Numbered from the stretch's first letter, positions 17,478 to 29,300 are shown. The stretch is DNA of 64,000 bases from Rahnella victoriana (GCF_004330295.1 NZ_SJOJ01000001.1:186001-250000); one strand, 5' to 3'. Made by a program: numbers and translations. Notes: generated from the letters alone by a model not told the origin.

Positions 17478-20285
17478 TTATTTAACGTTCAGCGCATCGT
17501 TAACCAGATCTTGCTGTTGCTTCTGGTGAACGGACATGTAACCCACTGCCGGGGAAGCAGAGGCCGGACGTCCTGCGTAACGTAAAGAAGCCCCGAAAGG
17601 AATCACTTCACGGAAATTGTGCTGGCTGCAATACCACGCGCCTTGGTTCAGCGGCTCTTCCTGACACCAGACGAAATCATGAACGTGTGAGAATTTCTCA
17701 AGCACTTCCTGAATCGCTTTGTGCGGGAACGGGTACAGCTGCTCGATGCGGACAATCGCCACATCGGTTTGCTCGTTTTTGCGACGTTGTTCCAGCAGGT
17801 CGTAGTAAACCTTACCGGAGCACATCACCACGCGCTTAACCTGTTTCGGATCCAGCTCGTCAACTTCACCAATCGCGGGCAGGAAGCTGCCGTCGGCCAG
17901 TTCTTCCAGCGTAGAAACCGCCAGAGGATGTCGCAACAGTGACTTCGGTGACATCACGATCAGCGGACGGCGCATACCGCGCAGTGCCTGACGACGGATC
18001 ATGTGATAAACCTGCGCCGGAGTAGACGGGATACACACCTGCATGTTTTGCTCAGCGCAAAGTTGCAGATAACGTTCCAGACGCGCGGAGGAGTGCTCCG
18101 GCCCCTGCCCTTCGTAGCCGTGCGGCAGCAACATCACCAGACCACACATGCGGCCCCATTTCTGTTCGCCGGAACTGATGAACTGGTCGATCACCACCTG
18201 CGCACCGTTGGCGAAGTCACCGAACTGCGCTTCCCAGATGGTCAGGGTGCGCGGTTCAGCCGTGGCATAACCGTATTCAAAGGCCAGCACCGCTTCTTCG
18301 GAAAGCACGGAATCCCAGACGTTGAATTCGCCCTGACTGTTATGAATATTGGCCAGCGGCACGTACACGGAACCGTTTTTCTGGTTGTGGATCACGGCAT
18401 GGCGGTGGAAGAAGGTGCCGCGACCGGTATCTTCACCGGACAGACGGATCGGAATCCCTTCGTCTACCAGCGTGGCGTACGCCAGATTTTCTGCGCCGCC
18501 CCAGTCGAATTTCTTGTTCCCTTCGGCCATCTCGTTACGGTCGCCATAAATCTTGGCAACGCGTGACTGCATTTCGATCGCATCCGGCACATGGCTGACG
18601 CGACGCGCCAGTTCCTGCAGACGTTTCAGCTCGACCTTGTTCGGGTAAGGCTCGTCCCACTCATGATTCAGATACGGTGACCAGGTGAAAGTGTGCATGT
18701 CATTCTGACGCCACTCTTCCACCACGCATTCACCGGCATCCAGCGCATCGCGGTACAGGTTGACCATTTCCGTGGCATCTTCGAGGCTGGCAACGTTCTG
18801 CTCAGTCAGGACATCAGCGTAGATTTTGCGTGGCGTCGGGTGTTTCTTGATCTTGGTATACATCAGTGGCTGGGTTGCGCTTGGTTCGTCGGCCTCGTTA
18901 TGGCCGTGGCGACGATAGCAAACCAGATCGATCATGACGTCACGTTTAAAGGTGTTACGGAAATCCAATGCCAGGCGGGTCACGAAAGCCACCGCTTCAG
19001 GGTCATCGGCATTGACGTGGAAAATCGGTGCCTGCACCATTTTCGCAATATCGGTACAGTAATCGGTGGAACGCGCATCTTTCGGATTCGAGGTAGTAAA
19101 ACCTACCTGGTTATTGATGACGATACGCACGGTACCGCCCACTTCATAACCGCGTGCCAGCGACATGTTCAGGGTTTCCTGCACCACACCCTGACCGGTA
19201 ATCGCCGCATCACCGTGAATGGTGATAGGCAGAACCATGTTGCTGCGCGCTTCGTCCAGACGATCACGACGGGCACGCACAGAACCGATCACCACCGGGC
19301 TGACGATTTCCAGGTGCGACGGGTTAAACGCCAGCGCCAGGTGAACCATCCCGCCTTCGGTTTCCACATCAGACGAATAGCCCATGTGGTATTTCACGTC
19401 ACCGGTTCCGAGATGTTCTTTATGCTTGCCGGAGAATTCGTCGAACAGATCCTGAGGCTTTTTGCCCAGCACGTTGATCAGCACGTTCAGACGGCCACGG
19501 TGCGCCATACCCAGCACCACTTCGCGCGTACCGTTTTTGCCGGCATGACGGATCATGTCTTTCAGCATCGGCACCAGCGCATCGCCACCTTCCAGCGAGA
19601 AGCGTTTGGCGCCTGGGAATTTCGCGCCCAGATAACGCTCCAGACCTTCGGCTGCGGTCAGTTCTTTCAGGAACGTTTTCTTCTCATCATTGGTGAAGTT
19701 CGCACGACCGGCCACGGATTCGATACGCTGTTGGATCCAGCGTTTCTCTTCGGTGTTGGTGATGTGCATGTATTCCGCACCAATGGAACCGCAATAGGTT
19801 TGCTTCAGGGCTTTATACAGCTCGCCGAGCTGCATGGTTTCCTTGCCAATGGCAAATGAACCGACATTGAAGGTTTCCTGGAAATCAGCTTCGGTCAGAT
19901 GATGGAACGCCGGATCCAGATCAGGCACATCGTCCAGTTTCCACAGGCCGAGGGGATCAAGGTTCGCGTTCTGATGACCACGGAAGCGGAAGGCGTTGAT
20001 TAACTGCAACACCTTAACTTGCTTGGCATCCGTTTCCGGATCGCTGATGGAGGAATTATAACGTGACGCGTCTTTCGCCAGACGGCGGAAGTAGTCTCGT
20101 GTTTGAGAATGGAGTTGCTCTGGTTTCACACCCACTGTTGGTAGCTGTTTAAAAATCGAACGCCAGCTATCGTCAACGGAACCAGGATCGGTTAAGTAGT
20201 CTTCATAGAGTTGCTCTATGTAAGACTGGTTTGCACCCGCCAGATAGGAGGAATCCAGCCAGGCCTTCATTGCGCCGTTCTGCAT
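17478..20285 (-). CDS. sucA: 2-oxoglutarate dehydrogenase E1 component
   Basis: Thiamine-diphosphate-dependent decarboxylase of the 2-oxoglutarate dehydrogenase complex. N-terminal E2-binding segment (MQNGAMKAWLDSSYLAGANQSYIEQLYEDYL), ThDP and substrate motifs RFSLEGGDALVPMLKDMI, VVLGMAHRGRLNVLINVLGK and HGDAAITGQGVVQETLNMS, and the transketolase-like C-terminal half. 935 residues versus 933. The gene is strongly biased, producing a 388-codon open frame on the opposite strand that is a shadow. Follows sdhB after ~400 nt. Confidence 0.98.
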   Translation of the reverse strand: MQNGAMKAWLDSSYLAGANQSYIEQLYEDYLTDPGSVDDSWRSIFKQLPTVGVKPEQLHSQTRDYFRRLAKDASRYNSSISDPETDAKQVKVLQLINAFRFRGHQNANLDPLGLWKLDDVPDLDPAFHHLTEADFQETFNVGSFAIGKETMQLGELYKALKQTYCGSIGAEYMHITNTEEKRWIQQRIESVAGRANFTNDEKKTFLKELTAAEGLERYLGAKFPGAKRFSLEGGDALVPMLKDMIRHAGKNGTREVVLGMAHRGRLNVLINVLGKKPQDLFDEFSGKHKEHLGTGDVKYHMGYSSDVETEGGMVHLALAFNPSHLEIVSPVVIGSVRARRDRLDEARSNMVLPITIHGDAAITGQGVVQETLNMSLARGYEVGGTVRIVINNQVGFTTSNPKDARSTDYCTDIAKMVQAPIFHVNADDPEAVAFVTRLALDFRNTFKRDVMIDLVCYRRHGHNEADEPSATQPLMYTKIKKHPTPRKIYADVLTEQNVASLEDATEMVNLYRDALDAGECVVEEWRQNDMHTFTWSPYLNHEWDEPYPNKVELKRLQELARRVSHVPDAIEMQSRVAKIYGDRNEMAEGNKKFDWGGAENLAYATLVDEGIPIRLSGEDTGRGTFFHRHAVIHNQKNGSVYVPLANIHNSQGEFNVWDSVLSEEAVLAFEYGYATAEPRTLTIWEAQFGDFANGAQVVIDQFISSGEQKWGRMCGLVMLLPHGYEGQGPEHSSARLERYLQLCAEQNMQVCIPSTPAQVYHMIRRQALRGMRRPLIVMSPKSLLRHPLAVSTLEELADGSFLPAIGEVDELDPKQVKRVVMCSGKVYYDLLEQRRKNEQTDVAIVRIEQLYPFPHKAIQEVLEKFSHVHDFVWCQEEPLNQGAWYCSQHNFREVIPFGASLRYAGRPASASPAVGYMSVHQKQQQDLVNDALNVK

Positions 20286-20647
20286 CGTGATCCCTTAAGC
20301 TTTGAAGCTTTAGTTTTCGCCGTGGTTAATAATATTGACCGTGATACACCGCGGTAAAACGGTTTTCCATACTAAAACAGTTCGTTGGTTGAGCGGTTGG
20401 CTCTTCAAGGAACCTTCAGAAATCCGCCAGATGCGTGACTGATTTTTGAAGTTACCCTGCCTGTTTCTGCTGCCTTTCCGGGGTGTGTTTATCTCCCTGA
20501 TTTTGACCCGGCTATCTTACTCCAGTCAGGCGCAACTTTGTTGCACTTGTTGCTACTTTGTTATTAAAAATTTAATTATTTGCTATCACTGCCTCAGTTA
20601 CCACATTTGTAACTAAAGAAAGCGCAAAGCCGGTGGTATCGAAATAA
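20286..20647. other. sdhB-sucA intergenic region, no gene
   Basis: About 360 bp without a coding frame, AT-rich in its right half. In E. coli the equivalent gap holds a weak suc promoter, and most sucA transcription is read-through from sdhC. No convincing sigma-70 promoter was seen here by eye. The gap is of moderate length and should be part of the sdhCDAB-sucABCD message. Confidence 0.5.
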
Positions 20648-20671
20648 CAGCGGGAACCTGAGTTCCCGCTG
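20648..20671 (-). terminator. Hairpin after sdhB (partial terminator or attenuator)
   Basis: Perfect 10-bp stem CAGCGGGAAC/GTTCCCGCTG with loop CTGA. On the minus strand it is followed by TTATTTCG, a weak T-run. Because sucA downstream is expected to be co-transcribed, it probably acts as a partial terminator or as 3'-end protection of sdh mRNA. Confidence 0.6.
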
Positions 20672-20686
20672 TGCGTGGCTTATCAA

Positions 20687-21403
20687 TCAGGCACCGCGTT
20701 GTAGCAGCATCGATTTGATATGGCCGATAGCCTTGGTCGGGTTCAGTCCCTTCGGACATACACTCACACAGTTCATGATGCTGTGGCAGCGGAATACGCT
20801 GAAAGCATCGTTCAGATCGTCGAGGCGCGATTGTGTTTCGGTATCGCGGCTGTCGATCAGGAAACGGTAAGCGGCCAGAAGGCCCGCCGGGCCGACAAAC
20901 TTGTCCGGATTCCACCAGAAAGACGGACAGGACGTCGAACAGCAGGCGCAGAGAATACATTCGTACAATCCGTCCAGCTTTTCGCGGTCATCCGGCATTT
21001 GTAAATGTTCACGCGCCGGAGGATTTTTCCCATCATTCAACAAGTAAGGCTTAATCTTCTCATACTGCTTATAGAATTGTCCCATGTCTACAACAAGGTC
21101 ACGGACAACCGGTAACCCGGGCAACGGACGGATAACAATTTTCTTGCTGCCGTTACGCAGTGTCGACACTGGCGTGATACAGGCCAGACCGTTTTTACCG
21201 TTCATGTTGACGCCATCGGACCCGCAAACGCCTTCACGGCAGGAGCGGCGGAACGCCAGCGTCGGATCCTGTTCTTTCAGCAAAATCAGCGCGTCGAGCA
21301 ACATCATGTCGCGCCCTTCTTTGGCTTCCAGCACATAATCTTTCATGTACGGCACGTCATCGACGTCCGGGTTGTAGCGATAAATCGAAAATTCAATTTT
21401 CAT
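20687..21403 (-). CDS. sdhB: Succinate dehydrogenase iron-sulfur subunit
   Basis: Carries the [2Fe-2S], [4Fe-4S] and [3Fe-4S] clusters that pass electrons from FAD to ubiquinone. The ferredoxin-type cysteines CREGVCGSDGVNMNGKNGLAC, then CILCACCSTSCP and CHSIMNCVSVCPKG, are all present. 238 residues, identical in length to E. coli. 19 nt downstream of sdhA; membrane-peripheral on the cytoplasmic face. Confidence 0.98.
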   Translation of the reverse strand: MKIEFSIYRYNPDVDDVPYMKDYVLEAKEGRDMMLLDALILLKEQDPTLAFRRSCREGVCGSDGVNMNGKNGLACITPVSTLRNGSKKIVIRPLPGLPVVRDLVVDMGQFYKQYEKIKPYLLNDGKNPPAREHLQMPDDREKLDGLYECILCACCSTSCPSFWWNPDKFVGPAGLLAAYRFLIDSRDTETQSRLDDLNDAFSVFRCHSIMNCVSVCPKGLNPTKAIGHIKSMLLQRGA

Positions 21404-21422
21404 AATCTGTCTCCGCTCCGCC

Positions 21423-23189
21423 CTAGTAAGTACGCGCTTTCGGCGGGAACGCCGCGCGAAGCTTAGGCTGCATGTTCACCTCACGGCGGGTCATGCTTTC
21501 TGTTTCCGGCTGATACAGCGTGTGGCACAGCCAGTTCGCATCATCACGCTCAGGGAAGTCGAAGCGGCTGTGTGCGCCACGGCTTTCAGTGCGGTAGTTT
21601 GCGGAGACAGCGGTAGAGAACGCGGTTTCCATCAGGTTATCCAGCTCCAGACACTCAACGCGCTGGGTATTGAATTCTGATGACGTATCGTCCAGACGGG
21701 CAGATTTCAGACGCTCGCGGATCACTTTCAGTTCTTCCAGACCTTTCGCCATCGCATCACCTTCACGGAAGACCGAGAAGTTGTTCTGCATGCACGATTG
21801 CAGGTCTTTACGGATAGCCACCGGATCTTCACCTGAACGGGTGTTGTTCCAGCGGTTCAGACGTTCCAGAGACACGTCGATGTCATCCTGAGACGCTTCA
21901 CGGCTTTCGCCCTGCTCGGTAATGGATTCCTGCAGATGCATGCCCGCCGCACGGCCAAACACCACCAGATCCAGCAGCGAGTTACCGCCAAGGCGGTTAG
22001 CGCCATGAACGGATACGCAGGCGATTTCGCCGACCGCGAACAGACCCGGGATCACTTCATCCTGACCCTGTGCGTTCACACGCAGCGCCTGACCGGTCAC
22101 TTTGGTCGGAATACCGCCCATCATGTAGTGGCAGGTTGGGATAACAGGAATTGGCTCTTTCACCGGATCGACGTGTGCGAAGGTACGCGACAGTTCAAGA
22201 ATACCCGGCAGGCGGGATTCCAGAACGTCTTTACCCAGATGATCAAGTTTCAGTTTGGCGTGCGGACCCCACGGACCTTCACAGCCACGGCCTTCACGGA
22301 TTTCGATCATAATGGAACGCGCCACCACGTCTCGACCCGCCAGGTCTTTCGCATTCGGCGCATAACGTTCCATGAAACGCTCGCCGTCTTTATTCAGCAG
22401 ATAACCGCCTTCACCACGGCAGCCTTCTGTCACCAGCACCCCTGCACCGGCGATACCGGTCGGGTGGAACTGCCACATTTCCATGTCCTGTACCGGCACG
22501 CCGGCACGCAGCGCCATGCCGACACCGTCACCGGTATTAATGTGGGCGTTGGTGGTGGACTGATAAATACGCCCTGCACCGCCGGTTGCCAGCACGGTGG
22601 CTTTGGCTTTGAAGTACACCACTTCACCGGTTTCGATACAGATAGCCGTACAGCCGACGATGGCGCCGTCCTGGTTTTTCACTAAATCCAGTGAATACCA
22701 TTCGGAGAAAATCGTGGTGCCGTTTTTCAGGTTCTGCTGATACAGCGTGTGCAGTAACGCGTGACCGGTACGGTCAGCCGCTGCGGCAGTTCGTGCCGCC
22801 TGCTCGCCGCCGAAGTTTTTCGACTGGCCACCAAACGGACGCTGATAGATACGACCGTCTTCAAGACGGGAGAAAGGCAGCCCCATGTGTTCGAGTTCCA
22901 GAATCGCTTCCGGCCCGGTTTTACACATATATTCAATGGCGTCCTGGTCACCGATATAGTCGGAACCTTTTACGGTGTCGTACATATGCCATTCCCAGTC
23001 ATCCTCATGGGTGTTACCCAGCGCGACGGTGATACCACCCTGCGCTGACACCGTATGGGAGCGGGTCGGGAAGACTTTAGAAATCAGGGCACAAGACAGC
23101 CCCATTTGTGAAATTTGTAACGCGGCACGCATACCGGCGCCACCTGCACCGATAACGACAGCATCAAACTCTCTGACTGGCAGATTCAT
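21423..23189 (-). CDS. sdhA: Succinate dehydrogenase flavoprotein subunit
   Basis: Catalytic subunit oxidising succinate to fumarate. N-terminal FAD-binding motif [15 protein letters not shown], covalent FAD site His45 in [12 protein letters not shown], active-site regions [21 protein letters not shown] and [10 protein letters not shown], and the Arg region near [18 protein letters not shown]. 588 residues as in E. coli. Three nt separate it from sdhD, consistent with coupling. Confidence 0.98.
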   Translation of the reverse strand: MNLPVREFDAVVIGAGGAGMRAALQISQMGLSCALISKVFPTRSHTVSAQGGITVALGNTHEDDWEWHMYDTVKGSDYIGDQDAIEYMCKTGPEAILELEHMGLPFSRLEDGRIYQRPFGGQSKNFGGEQAARTAAAADRTGHALLHTLYQQNLKNGTTIFSEWYSLDLVKNQDGAIVGCTAICIETGEVVYFKAKATVLATGGAGRIYQSTTNAHINTGDGVGMALRAGVPVQDMEMWQFHPTGIAGAGVLVTEGCRGEGGYLLNKDGERFMERYAPNAKDLAGRDVVARSIMIEIREGRGCEGPWGPHAKLKLDHLGKDVLESRLPGILELSRTFAHVDPVKEPIPVIPTCHYMMGGIPTKVTGQALRVNAQGQDEVIPGLFAVGEIACVSVHGANRLGGNSLLDLVVFGRAAGMHLQESITEQGESREASQDDIDVSLERLNRWNNTRSGEDPVAIRKDLQSCMQNNFSVFREGDAMAKGLEELKVIRERLKSARLDDTSSEFNTQRVECLELDNLMETAFSTAVSANYRTESRGAHSRFDFPERDDANWLCHTLYQPETESMTRREVNMQPKLRAAFPPKARTY

Positions 23190-23192
23190 TTA

Positions 23193-23540
23193 CTACGCTC
23201 CCCAAACAACAATTGTTCCGTAAAGTAGGTAAACCACTAATGTCACGACAATGGCCAGTTGCAGCACAAGCCGGACAGCTACCGGTTTCACATAGTCCGT
23301 TAACACCTGCCACATGCCGATCCACGCATGGATCAGAATCGACAGCAGCGCCAGCAGTGTGAATACTTTGGTGATGGAGGAAGAGAAGAAGCCATGCCAG
23401 ACATCAAATGTCAGTTCCTGAGCCAGAACCACGAAGCCCAGAATATAGAGGATGTACAGGGTGAGGATGATGGCGGAAGCACGCAGTAACAGCCAGTCGT
23501 GCACACCATTGCGCCCTAACGCAGAAACGTTGCTTACCAT
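23193..23540 (-). CDS. sdhD: Succinate dehydrogenase membrane anchor SdhD
   Basis: 115-residue anchor with three membrane helices; with SdhC binds haem b and ubiquinone. N-terminus [21 protein letters not shown], quinone-site region [16 protein letters not shown] with the family's conserved Trp, Asp and Tyr. A longer in-frame opening upstream lies inside sdhC and is not family-like; ATG 23540 gives the exact E. coli length. Overlaps the end of sdhC by 7 nt. Confidence 0.96.
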   Translation of the reverse strand: MVSNVSALGRNGVHDWLLLRASAIILTLYILYILGFVVLAQELTFDVWHGFFSSSITKVFTLLALLSILIHAWIGMWQVLTDYVKPVAVRLVLQLAIVVTLVVYLLYGTIVVWGA

Positions 23541-23923
23541 ACGAGGACTCCAGCCAGAATTGACAGCACGACGGTCAGACCGATTGCCACCTGGGCAGAA
23601 CGGGTACCGGCAGCCAAACTCTCTTCGATATAGCCAAAATCCATCAGCAGATGGCGGATGCCACCGCAAACGTGATAGGCCAGCGCAGTGAGTATTCCCC
23701 AAAAGATGAATTTGACGAAGAAGCTATTCATGATGGCGGCAGCATGTGCAAACCCTTCAGGAGAAGAGAGAGACAGGCCTAACAGCCAGAGGAGGATACC
23801 GACGGCGACGAAGGTAATTACGCCAGAGACTCGGTGTAAGATGGACGCTATCGCAGTAACAGGAAACCGGATCGTTTGCAGATCCAGATTGACAGGTCTT
23901 TGTTTTTTCACGGTTTTGCCCAC
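23534..23923 (-). CDS. sdhC: Succinate dehydrogenase cytochrome b556 subunit
   Basis: First gene of the sdh operon; 129 residues with three membrane helices. [25 protein letters not shown] holds the conserved quinone-site Ser and Arg; haem ligand His84 lies in [12 protein letters not shown]. It starts with GTG at 23923 ([14 protein letters not shown]). The mRNA leader before it is long (over 300 nt from the predicted promoter) and contains an ERIC element; in E. coli this leader is the target of several sRNAs. Confidence 0.96.
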   Translation of the reverse strand: MGKTVKKQRPVNLDLQTIRFPVTAIASILHRVSGVITFVAVGILLWLLGLSLSSPEGFAHAAAIMNSFFVKFIFWGILTALAYHVCGGIRHLLMDFGYIEESLAAGTRSAQVAIGLTVVLSILAGVLVW

Positions 23924-23984
23924 ACAGCTCTTATTATTTTACTTCCTCCGGCCCGGAGCAGTATGTCAGACAGCACCCTTTCCT

Positions 23985-24110
23985 TCGTTCTTGTCGCTGT
24001 GGGTGCGTTGGCTGCGCGCGCTCACCCTAATCACTGACCTATGTCAGCTCATAGGGATTCGGTTGCTTGCCGTCTTCCCACAACACCAATAACTTTGGAA
24101 AGCTGAGCTA
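23985..24110. repeat. ERIC-type palindromic repeat in the sdhC leader
   Basis: The central stretch TCACCCTAATCACTGACC followed by TATGTCAGCTCATAGGGATTC aligns at most positions with the core of the enterobacterial repetitive intergenic consensus (CCCAGTCACTTACTTATGTAAG, then CTCCTGGGGATTC). The left flank GCGTTGGCTGC and right flank CTTGCCGTCTTC also match ERIC flanks. Boundaries are approximate. It lies inside the predicted sdhC 5' leader, so it would be transcribed. Confidence 0.68.
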
Positions 24111-24253
24111 AAAGCTCATCAGTTTTCGCGCTCAAAGGACGACATCCAGTGTGCTTAAAAGGCGCGATAAACGTATTTTCGTAGCCGTAACGTAAAGGGC
24201 GAAGAAAATGATGCTGGGTGCTCCTACTTCGGATTGCCCGGAGACCTTGTAGG

Positions 24254-24282
24254 AGTATAGGTTGATCACATTCTTATTACAA
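24254..24282 (-). promoter_or_regulatory. Predicted sdhC promoter
   Basis: On the minus strand TTGTAA, 17 nt, TATACT. The start would be near 24247, giving a 5' leader of ~325 nt to sdhC. The spacer contains TGTGATCAA, a possible CRP or FNR half-site. The E. coli leader is about 219 nt, so the ERIC insertion accounts for much of the excess. Confidence 0.6.
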
Positions 24283-24798
24283 TTGCCCTACAAATGCTTT
24301 ATTCACATTTCTCCGAAACAGTGAGTTAGCTCTCACTTTCCATAAAAGACACAAAATAAATTATCGAGTTTGACATTTGATCAACATTTCCATTACAAAT
24401 GAGCTATCCCTATAGGACTGTGATTCTGAGCACATACCGGCTTTGCCCTCTCGCACCAAAATGGTGAAAGTTTCTGAAGAATCAGTGGATCACACAATCA
24501 ACATACGGGGTCTTCCCTGATGGCCCAAGTTATGCAAAAGTGGTGATTGTGTAAATCCTCATACTCTTCACAGGTACTGAGCGACAGAACAGTAATGATT
24601 TACCGAATCGTTAACAACGATGAAACGCCGCTTGTTTGTCACAGAGCAGTCTGAGACTGCACTTCGACTCAGCTCTACGTTCCCTTCCCATTCGATCGCA
24701 GAGCTAAGGCTGACAATAATAATGACCTTACAAGGCGTCGCTTCCAGGCATTTCTGTTGTTACTGATTTTTAAAAATAAGGCGCTAAGGAGACTGTAA
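24283..24798 (+). promoter_or_regulatory. gltA upstream control region
   Basis: About 515 bp of AT-rich DNA between the divergent sdhC and gltA promoters without a gene. A candidate gltA promoter is TTGACA (24370-24375), 18 nt, TACAAA (24394-24399), which would give a ~390-nt leader, comparable with the far upstream gltA promoter of E. coli. ArcA and CRP control is known for this region in E. coli; no single binding site here is strong enough by eye to name. Confidence 0.45.
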
Positions 24799-26082
24799 AT
24801 GGCTGATAAGAAAGCGACACTTACCCTACAAGGTCACGACCCGATTGAACTAAACGTGCTGTCCGGCACACTGGGCCAGGATGAAGTGGATATCCGCACC
24901 CTCGGTTCTAAAGGTCTTTTCACCTATGACCCCGGTTTCACCTCTACTGCATCCTGCGAATCCAAAATCACCTATATCGACGGTGAAGAAGGCATTCTGT
25001 TGCACCGTGGTTTCCCGATTGACCAGCTGGCACAAGAATCCACGTTCCTTGAAGTGAGCTATCTGCTGCTGAACGGCGAAGTGCCGACGCAGAAACAGTT
25101 TGACGAATTCAAGACCAATGTCACCCGTCACACCATGGTGCATGAGCAAATTACCCGTCTGTTCCACGGCTTCCGTCGCGACTCTCACCCGATGGCGGTG
25201 TTGTGTGGCGTGACCGGCGCACTGGCCGCGTTTTATCACGACTCCATCGACGTCGAAAACGAACGTCACCGTGAAATCGCCGCTTACCGTCTGCTGTCCA
25301 AAATGCCGACCGTGGCCGCCATGTGTTACAAATATTCTATCGGTCAGCCGTTTGTGTATCCGCGCAACGACCTGTCTTATGCCGGTAACTTCCTGCACAT
25401 GATGTTCTCCACGCCGTGTGAAGAATATAAAGTGAACCCGATTCTGGAACGCGCCATGGATCGTATCCTGATCCTGCACGCTGACCACGAGCAAAACGCG
25501 TCAACATCCACCGTGCGTACCGCCGGTTCTTCCGGCGCGAACCCGTTCGCCTGTATCGCTGCGGGCATTGCGTCCCTGTGGGGACCGGCTCACGGCGGTG
25601 CCAACGAAGCGGCGCTGAAAATGCTGGAAGAAATCAGCAGCGTGGATCACATCCCTGCTTTCGTGAAACGCGCGAAAGATAAAAATGATTCCTTCCGCCT
25701 AATGGGCTTCGGTCACCGTGTTTATAAAAACTATGACCCGCGCGCCACCGTGATGCGTGAAACCTGTCATGAAGTGCTGAAAGAGCTGGATCTGAAAGAC
25801 AACCTGCTGGAAGTGGCGATGGAGCTTGAGCACATCGCGCTGAACGACCCGTACTTCATCGAGAAGAAACTGTACCCGAACGTCGATTTCTACTCCGGCA
25901 TCATCCTGAAAGCGATGGGCATTCCGTCTTCCATGTTCACCGTGATCTTCGCGATGGCCCGTACCGTAGGCTGGATTGCACACTGGAGCGAAATGCATCA
26001 GGAAGGCATCAAAATCGCCCGTCCTCGTCAGCTGTATACCGGCTACGACAAACGCGATTTCCATTCTCAGCTGAAAAAATAA
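24799..26082 (+). CDS. gltA: Citrate synthase, type II (NADH-sensitive)
   Basis: Condenses acetyl-CoA with oxaloacetate, the entry to the TCA cycle. 427 residues as in E. coli, with the N-terminal beta-rich domain of the hexameric NADH-inhibited type. Catalytic residues His265 ([10 protein letters not shown]), His306 ([13 protein letters not shown]) and Asp363 (NVDFYSG) are all present. ATG follows AAGGAGACTGTAA. Divergent from sdhCDAB, the standard enterobacterial arrangement allowing coordinated ArcA/CRP control. Confidence 0.98.
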   Translation: MADKKATLTLQGHDPIELNVLSGTLGQDEVDIRTLGSKGLFTYDPGFTSTASCESKITYIDGEEGILLHRGFPIDQLAQESTFLEVSYLLLNGEVPTQKQFDEFKTNVTRHTMVHEQITRLFHGFRRDSHPMAVLCGVTGALAAFYHDSIDVENERHREIAAYRLLSKMPTVAAMCYKYSIGQPFVYPRNDLSYAGNFLHMMFSTPCEEYKVNPILERAMDRILILHADHEQNASTSTVRTAGSSGANPFACIAAGIASLWGPAHGGANEAALKMLEEISSVDHIPAFVKRAKDKNDSFRLMGFGHRVYKNYDPRATVMRETCHEVLKELDLKDNLLEVAMELEHIALNDPYFIEKKLYPNVDFYSGIILKAMGIPSSMFTVIFAMARTVGWIAHWSEMHQEGIKIARPRQLYTGYDKRDFHSQLKK

Positions 26083-26098
26083 GTCCTCCGTAATATAT

Positions 26099-26129
26099 AA
26101 GGCCGATGAATAACTCATCGGCCTTTTTT
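26099..26129 (+). terminator. gltA terminator
   Basis: 11-bp stem AAGGCCGATGA/TCATCGGCCTT, loop ATAAC, then a T-run. Strong intrinsic terminator 16 nt after the gltA stop. Confidence 0.93.
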
Positions 26130-26360
26130 ATTTACCATCTCCACGAATTCTTAATCGTATATTCAGACTTCTTAATAAGACTGAATATTAACACCATTAA
26201 TTGACGCTTTACATTTCGTGATATATCCTCCCCAGAAATTTGTCATGTAATAAAAACGATGAGTCATTATTATGATTCCATATTAACTCGTTAGATAAAA
26301 AAACGATTAACTGGAACAGGTAATATAAACACGCCATTATTCAACACAGGACATTCTGAC

Positions 26361-29300
26361 ATGGAAGAAAATCGGAACAGCTCGCGTTCGTTTAAAAAAA
26401 CATTATTATCGAGTGCTATATTAAGTCTTTTATTGCCTTCATTTTCAGCATTGGCAACCGCGACATACGCTGGCGGTGATTATGAATTTCCAAGTATTAA
26501 TTCTTCCTCGACACCTGGTAATGACGGCATTGCCTATATCATCACCGATGCAGGAACAAAAGTCACCGTGGCCGGAGAAATGGCCCTTCCGGGTATTCCT
26601 GCTCCTATTCCTCTTAAATCCGTCGTTTCAACCACCGGCAACGAAGCCTATGCCTTCAATATTATTAATCAAGGTAAGCTGATACTTAACTATGCTGACG
26701 TGAGCACAACAAACTCCAGTAAGACATTTAACATAAAAAGTGGCGGCTCCGCCGAAATTTATAACGCAGATATTAGTTCAGGGAAAAATGGCAGCAGCGT
26801 TATTTATGTTTCAGATAACAATTCCACCTTGCTCGGTGATGATATTCGAATAAGTAGTGACGCGACTCAGGCGGTAGGGATTGATATTCGCGCAGGTGCT
26901 CGTGCGAATATCAGCAATGTAAATATTGAATTATTAGTTGACGGAAAAAGAGCAGTCTCTGTTGAAGAAGCATCTGCTTATATTAACGGACTCACTGTTA
27001 ATCAGCAATCTTCGGGATCTCCCGAAAGTCAAAGTGCTATTTATGCCTTAGGAGGAAAAAATACCGTCATTGCTGACGTCACCATCATTGATGGCAACGT
27101 TCAATTAACAGGCACCAACAGTTCCATCGTCGATGCAAATGCCTACAGTAAGGTCAGGTTAGACGGCGGCATTTATGAGGCAAATGGCAATAATACCAGC
27201 GGATTTAACATTGCGGCGTCCAGCGCAACGTTAACAGCAAGTAACCTGCAACTGACGACACACGGCGCAAATTCCGAAGCAATAAATGCACGTGGAGATA
27301 CCGGGTTAGACCATGTCACCGTCACGACTACAGGTGACAGTTCCTATGCGTTATACGTCGATTCTGGCGAATTATCAGATACACCCAATGCGCAACCGGT
27401 GACCTTGACCGGCAAAGATATGCACATCATCACAACAGGCGTCAGTTCAGCCGCGGTGGTCGCTGCCCGTACAGGGATTATGGATCTTGATGGTGCTGAG
27501 ATTACAACCAGCGGAAGAAACAGTAATCTGCTGGTTGCGATGAATGATTCTACCCTTGAAGCCAACGCGGTTAAGGGGAATTCAACCGGCGAAGGTGCGT
27601 CCGCTATCCGTTCCTATGCCAACAGCCAGATGACCATCAGCAACAGCGAGTTATCGACCACCGGTGCATTAGCAAATGGCATTTATGCGCAGGGTTTTAA
27701 TGCAGACCATCAGGCCGTCGTGACGCTGGATAAAAGCGTTGTCAGCAGTGCCACCAGTGAGGGAATACTCGCCGAAGGGGCAAATACTCAGATAAATGTG
27801 AATAACGGATCAACCGTGCAAAGCGGAAACGGCGTGCTGCTGAAAGCCAGGAGTTATACCAGTACCAGCACCGGTGTTACCACACAAAGCCAGATCAACT
27901 TGTCGGCCAGTGACTCTCACATGGAAGGCGAAATCATTGCCGATACCGGCAGTGTTGTGGATGTGTATCTTAACAGCGGTTCGGAATGGGAAGGGGTGAC
28001 GGGCAGTACCCACAGCGTCAACATCGACGACTCCAGTCAGTGGACTGTAACGGGTGATTCCACGATTTCGCAGATGAACTCCGGCGGTACTACCCTCTTC
28101 ACTCACAGCGGTAATGATTACTCTGAGCTCACCGTGAACGGCGATATGACCGGCGACGGCGTTTATCGCATCAATACTTATCTGGATGACAGTAACTCGC
28201 CGACAGACCAAATCCATGTCACTGGCGACGTGACGGGAAAGAATACCCTGTATGTCACCAGCACCGGCGGGAGCGGTAACTATACGCTGGGCAACGGTAT
28301 CGAAGTGATCACCGTAGCAGGCACCAATATTCAGGGAACGGATGCCTTCGCGCTGGGTAATTCTGTTTCAGCTAACGCCTTCAACTATGGTCTGCGTAAA
28401 GGTGATATCACCACCGGTGAGGGCGAAAACTGGTACCTGAGCACCTGCACGAATTATGATTGCACCACACCGATCCCGGATCCTGATCCTATCCCTGACC
28501 CGACACCGGATGACAATCCCGACGATAATCCTGACGATGTCCCTGACGATGTTCCGGACGATATCCCTGACGATGTTCCGGATGACAACCCGGATGTGAA
28601 CCCAACCCCGACGCCAACCGATGATAATCTGCCATGGCGCGAGGAAGTGCCGGGGTATATCGCCGCACCGGTGCTGAACATGCAGTACGGCTTCGATGCC
28701 ATCGGCACTTATCACCAGCGTACCGGCGGCGATGTGCTGCATAAAGACGGCGCATGGGGCCGGATTGTCGGCACGCACACCGAAAATGACGCAGGCCGTT
28801 TCAGCTATGACACCGATACCTGGTTCGCGCAGTTGGGTATGGATCTGATGTGGGATAAAGACGCAGAAAACACCGAACGCAGCGCCGGTATTCTCATGAC
28901 ACTTGGACGCCAGAATACTGACGCGCAAGACAGTCTTCGCAACAACAACCCGCTGTATTCCGTACAAACCGGCAGTATAGACAGTGACATCTACAGCTTC
29001 GGCGGTTACTACACGCTGAAAGCGCAGGATGGCGGCTACATTGACGCGGTGGGCATGGGCAGCTGGTATAAAAACAGCTATGACAGCACGCATGATGCGG
29101 ATCAGGACGGATATGGCATTGCCTTATCGGTCGAAGCGGGCAAGCCTTTTACCTTGCATGAAAATCTGAAAATTGAACCGCAGGCGCAGGTGATCTATCA
29201 GTATCTGAATCTGGACGATTTCAGCGATGGCATCAGCCATGTTTCCGGCGTCTCCACCAGCAATGCGCAGGCGCGCGGCGGTGTGCGTTTATTCCTGGAT

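Noticed and set aside
18693-19859. 388-codon open frame antisense to sucA
   Set aside because: Shadow of a highly expressed, codon-biased gene; composition shows His/Arg/Gln excess typical of reverse-frame reading and no family resemblance.
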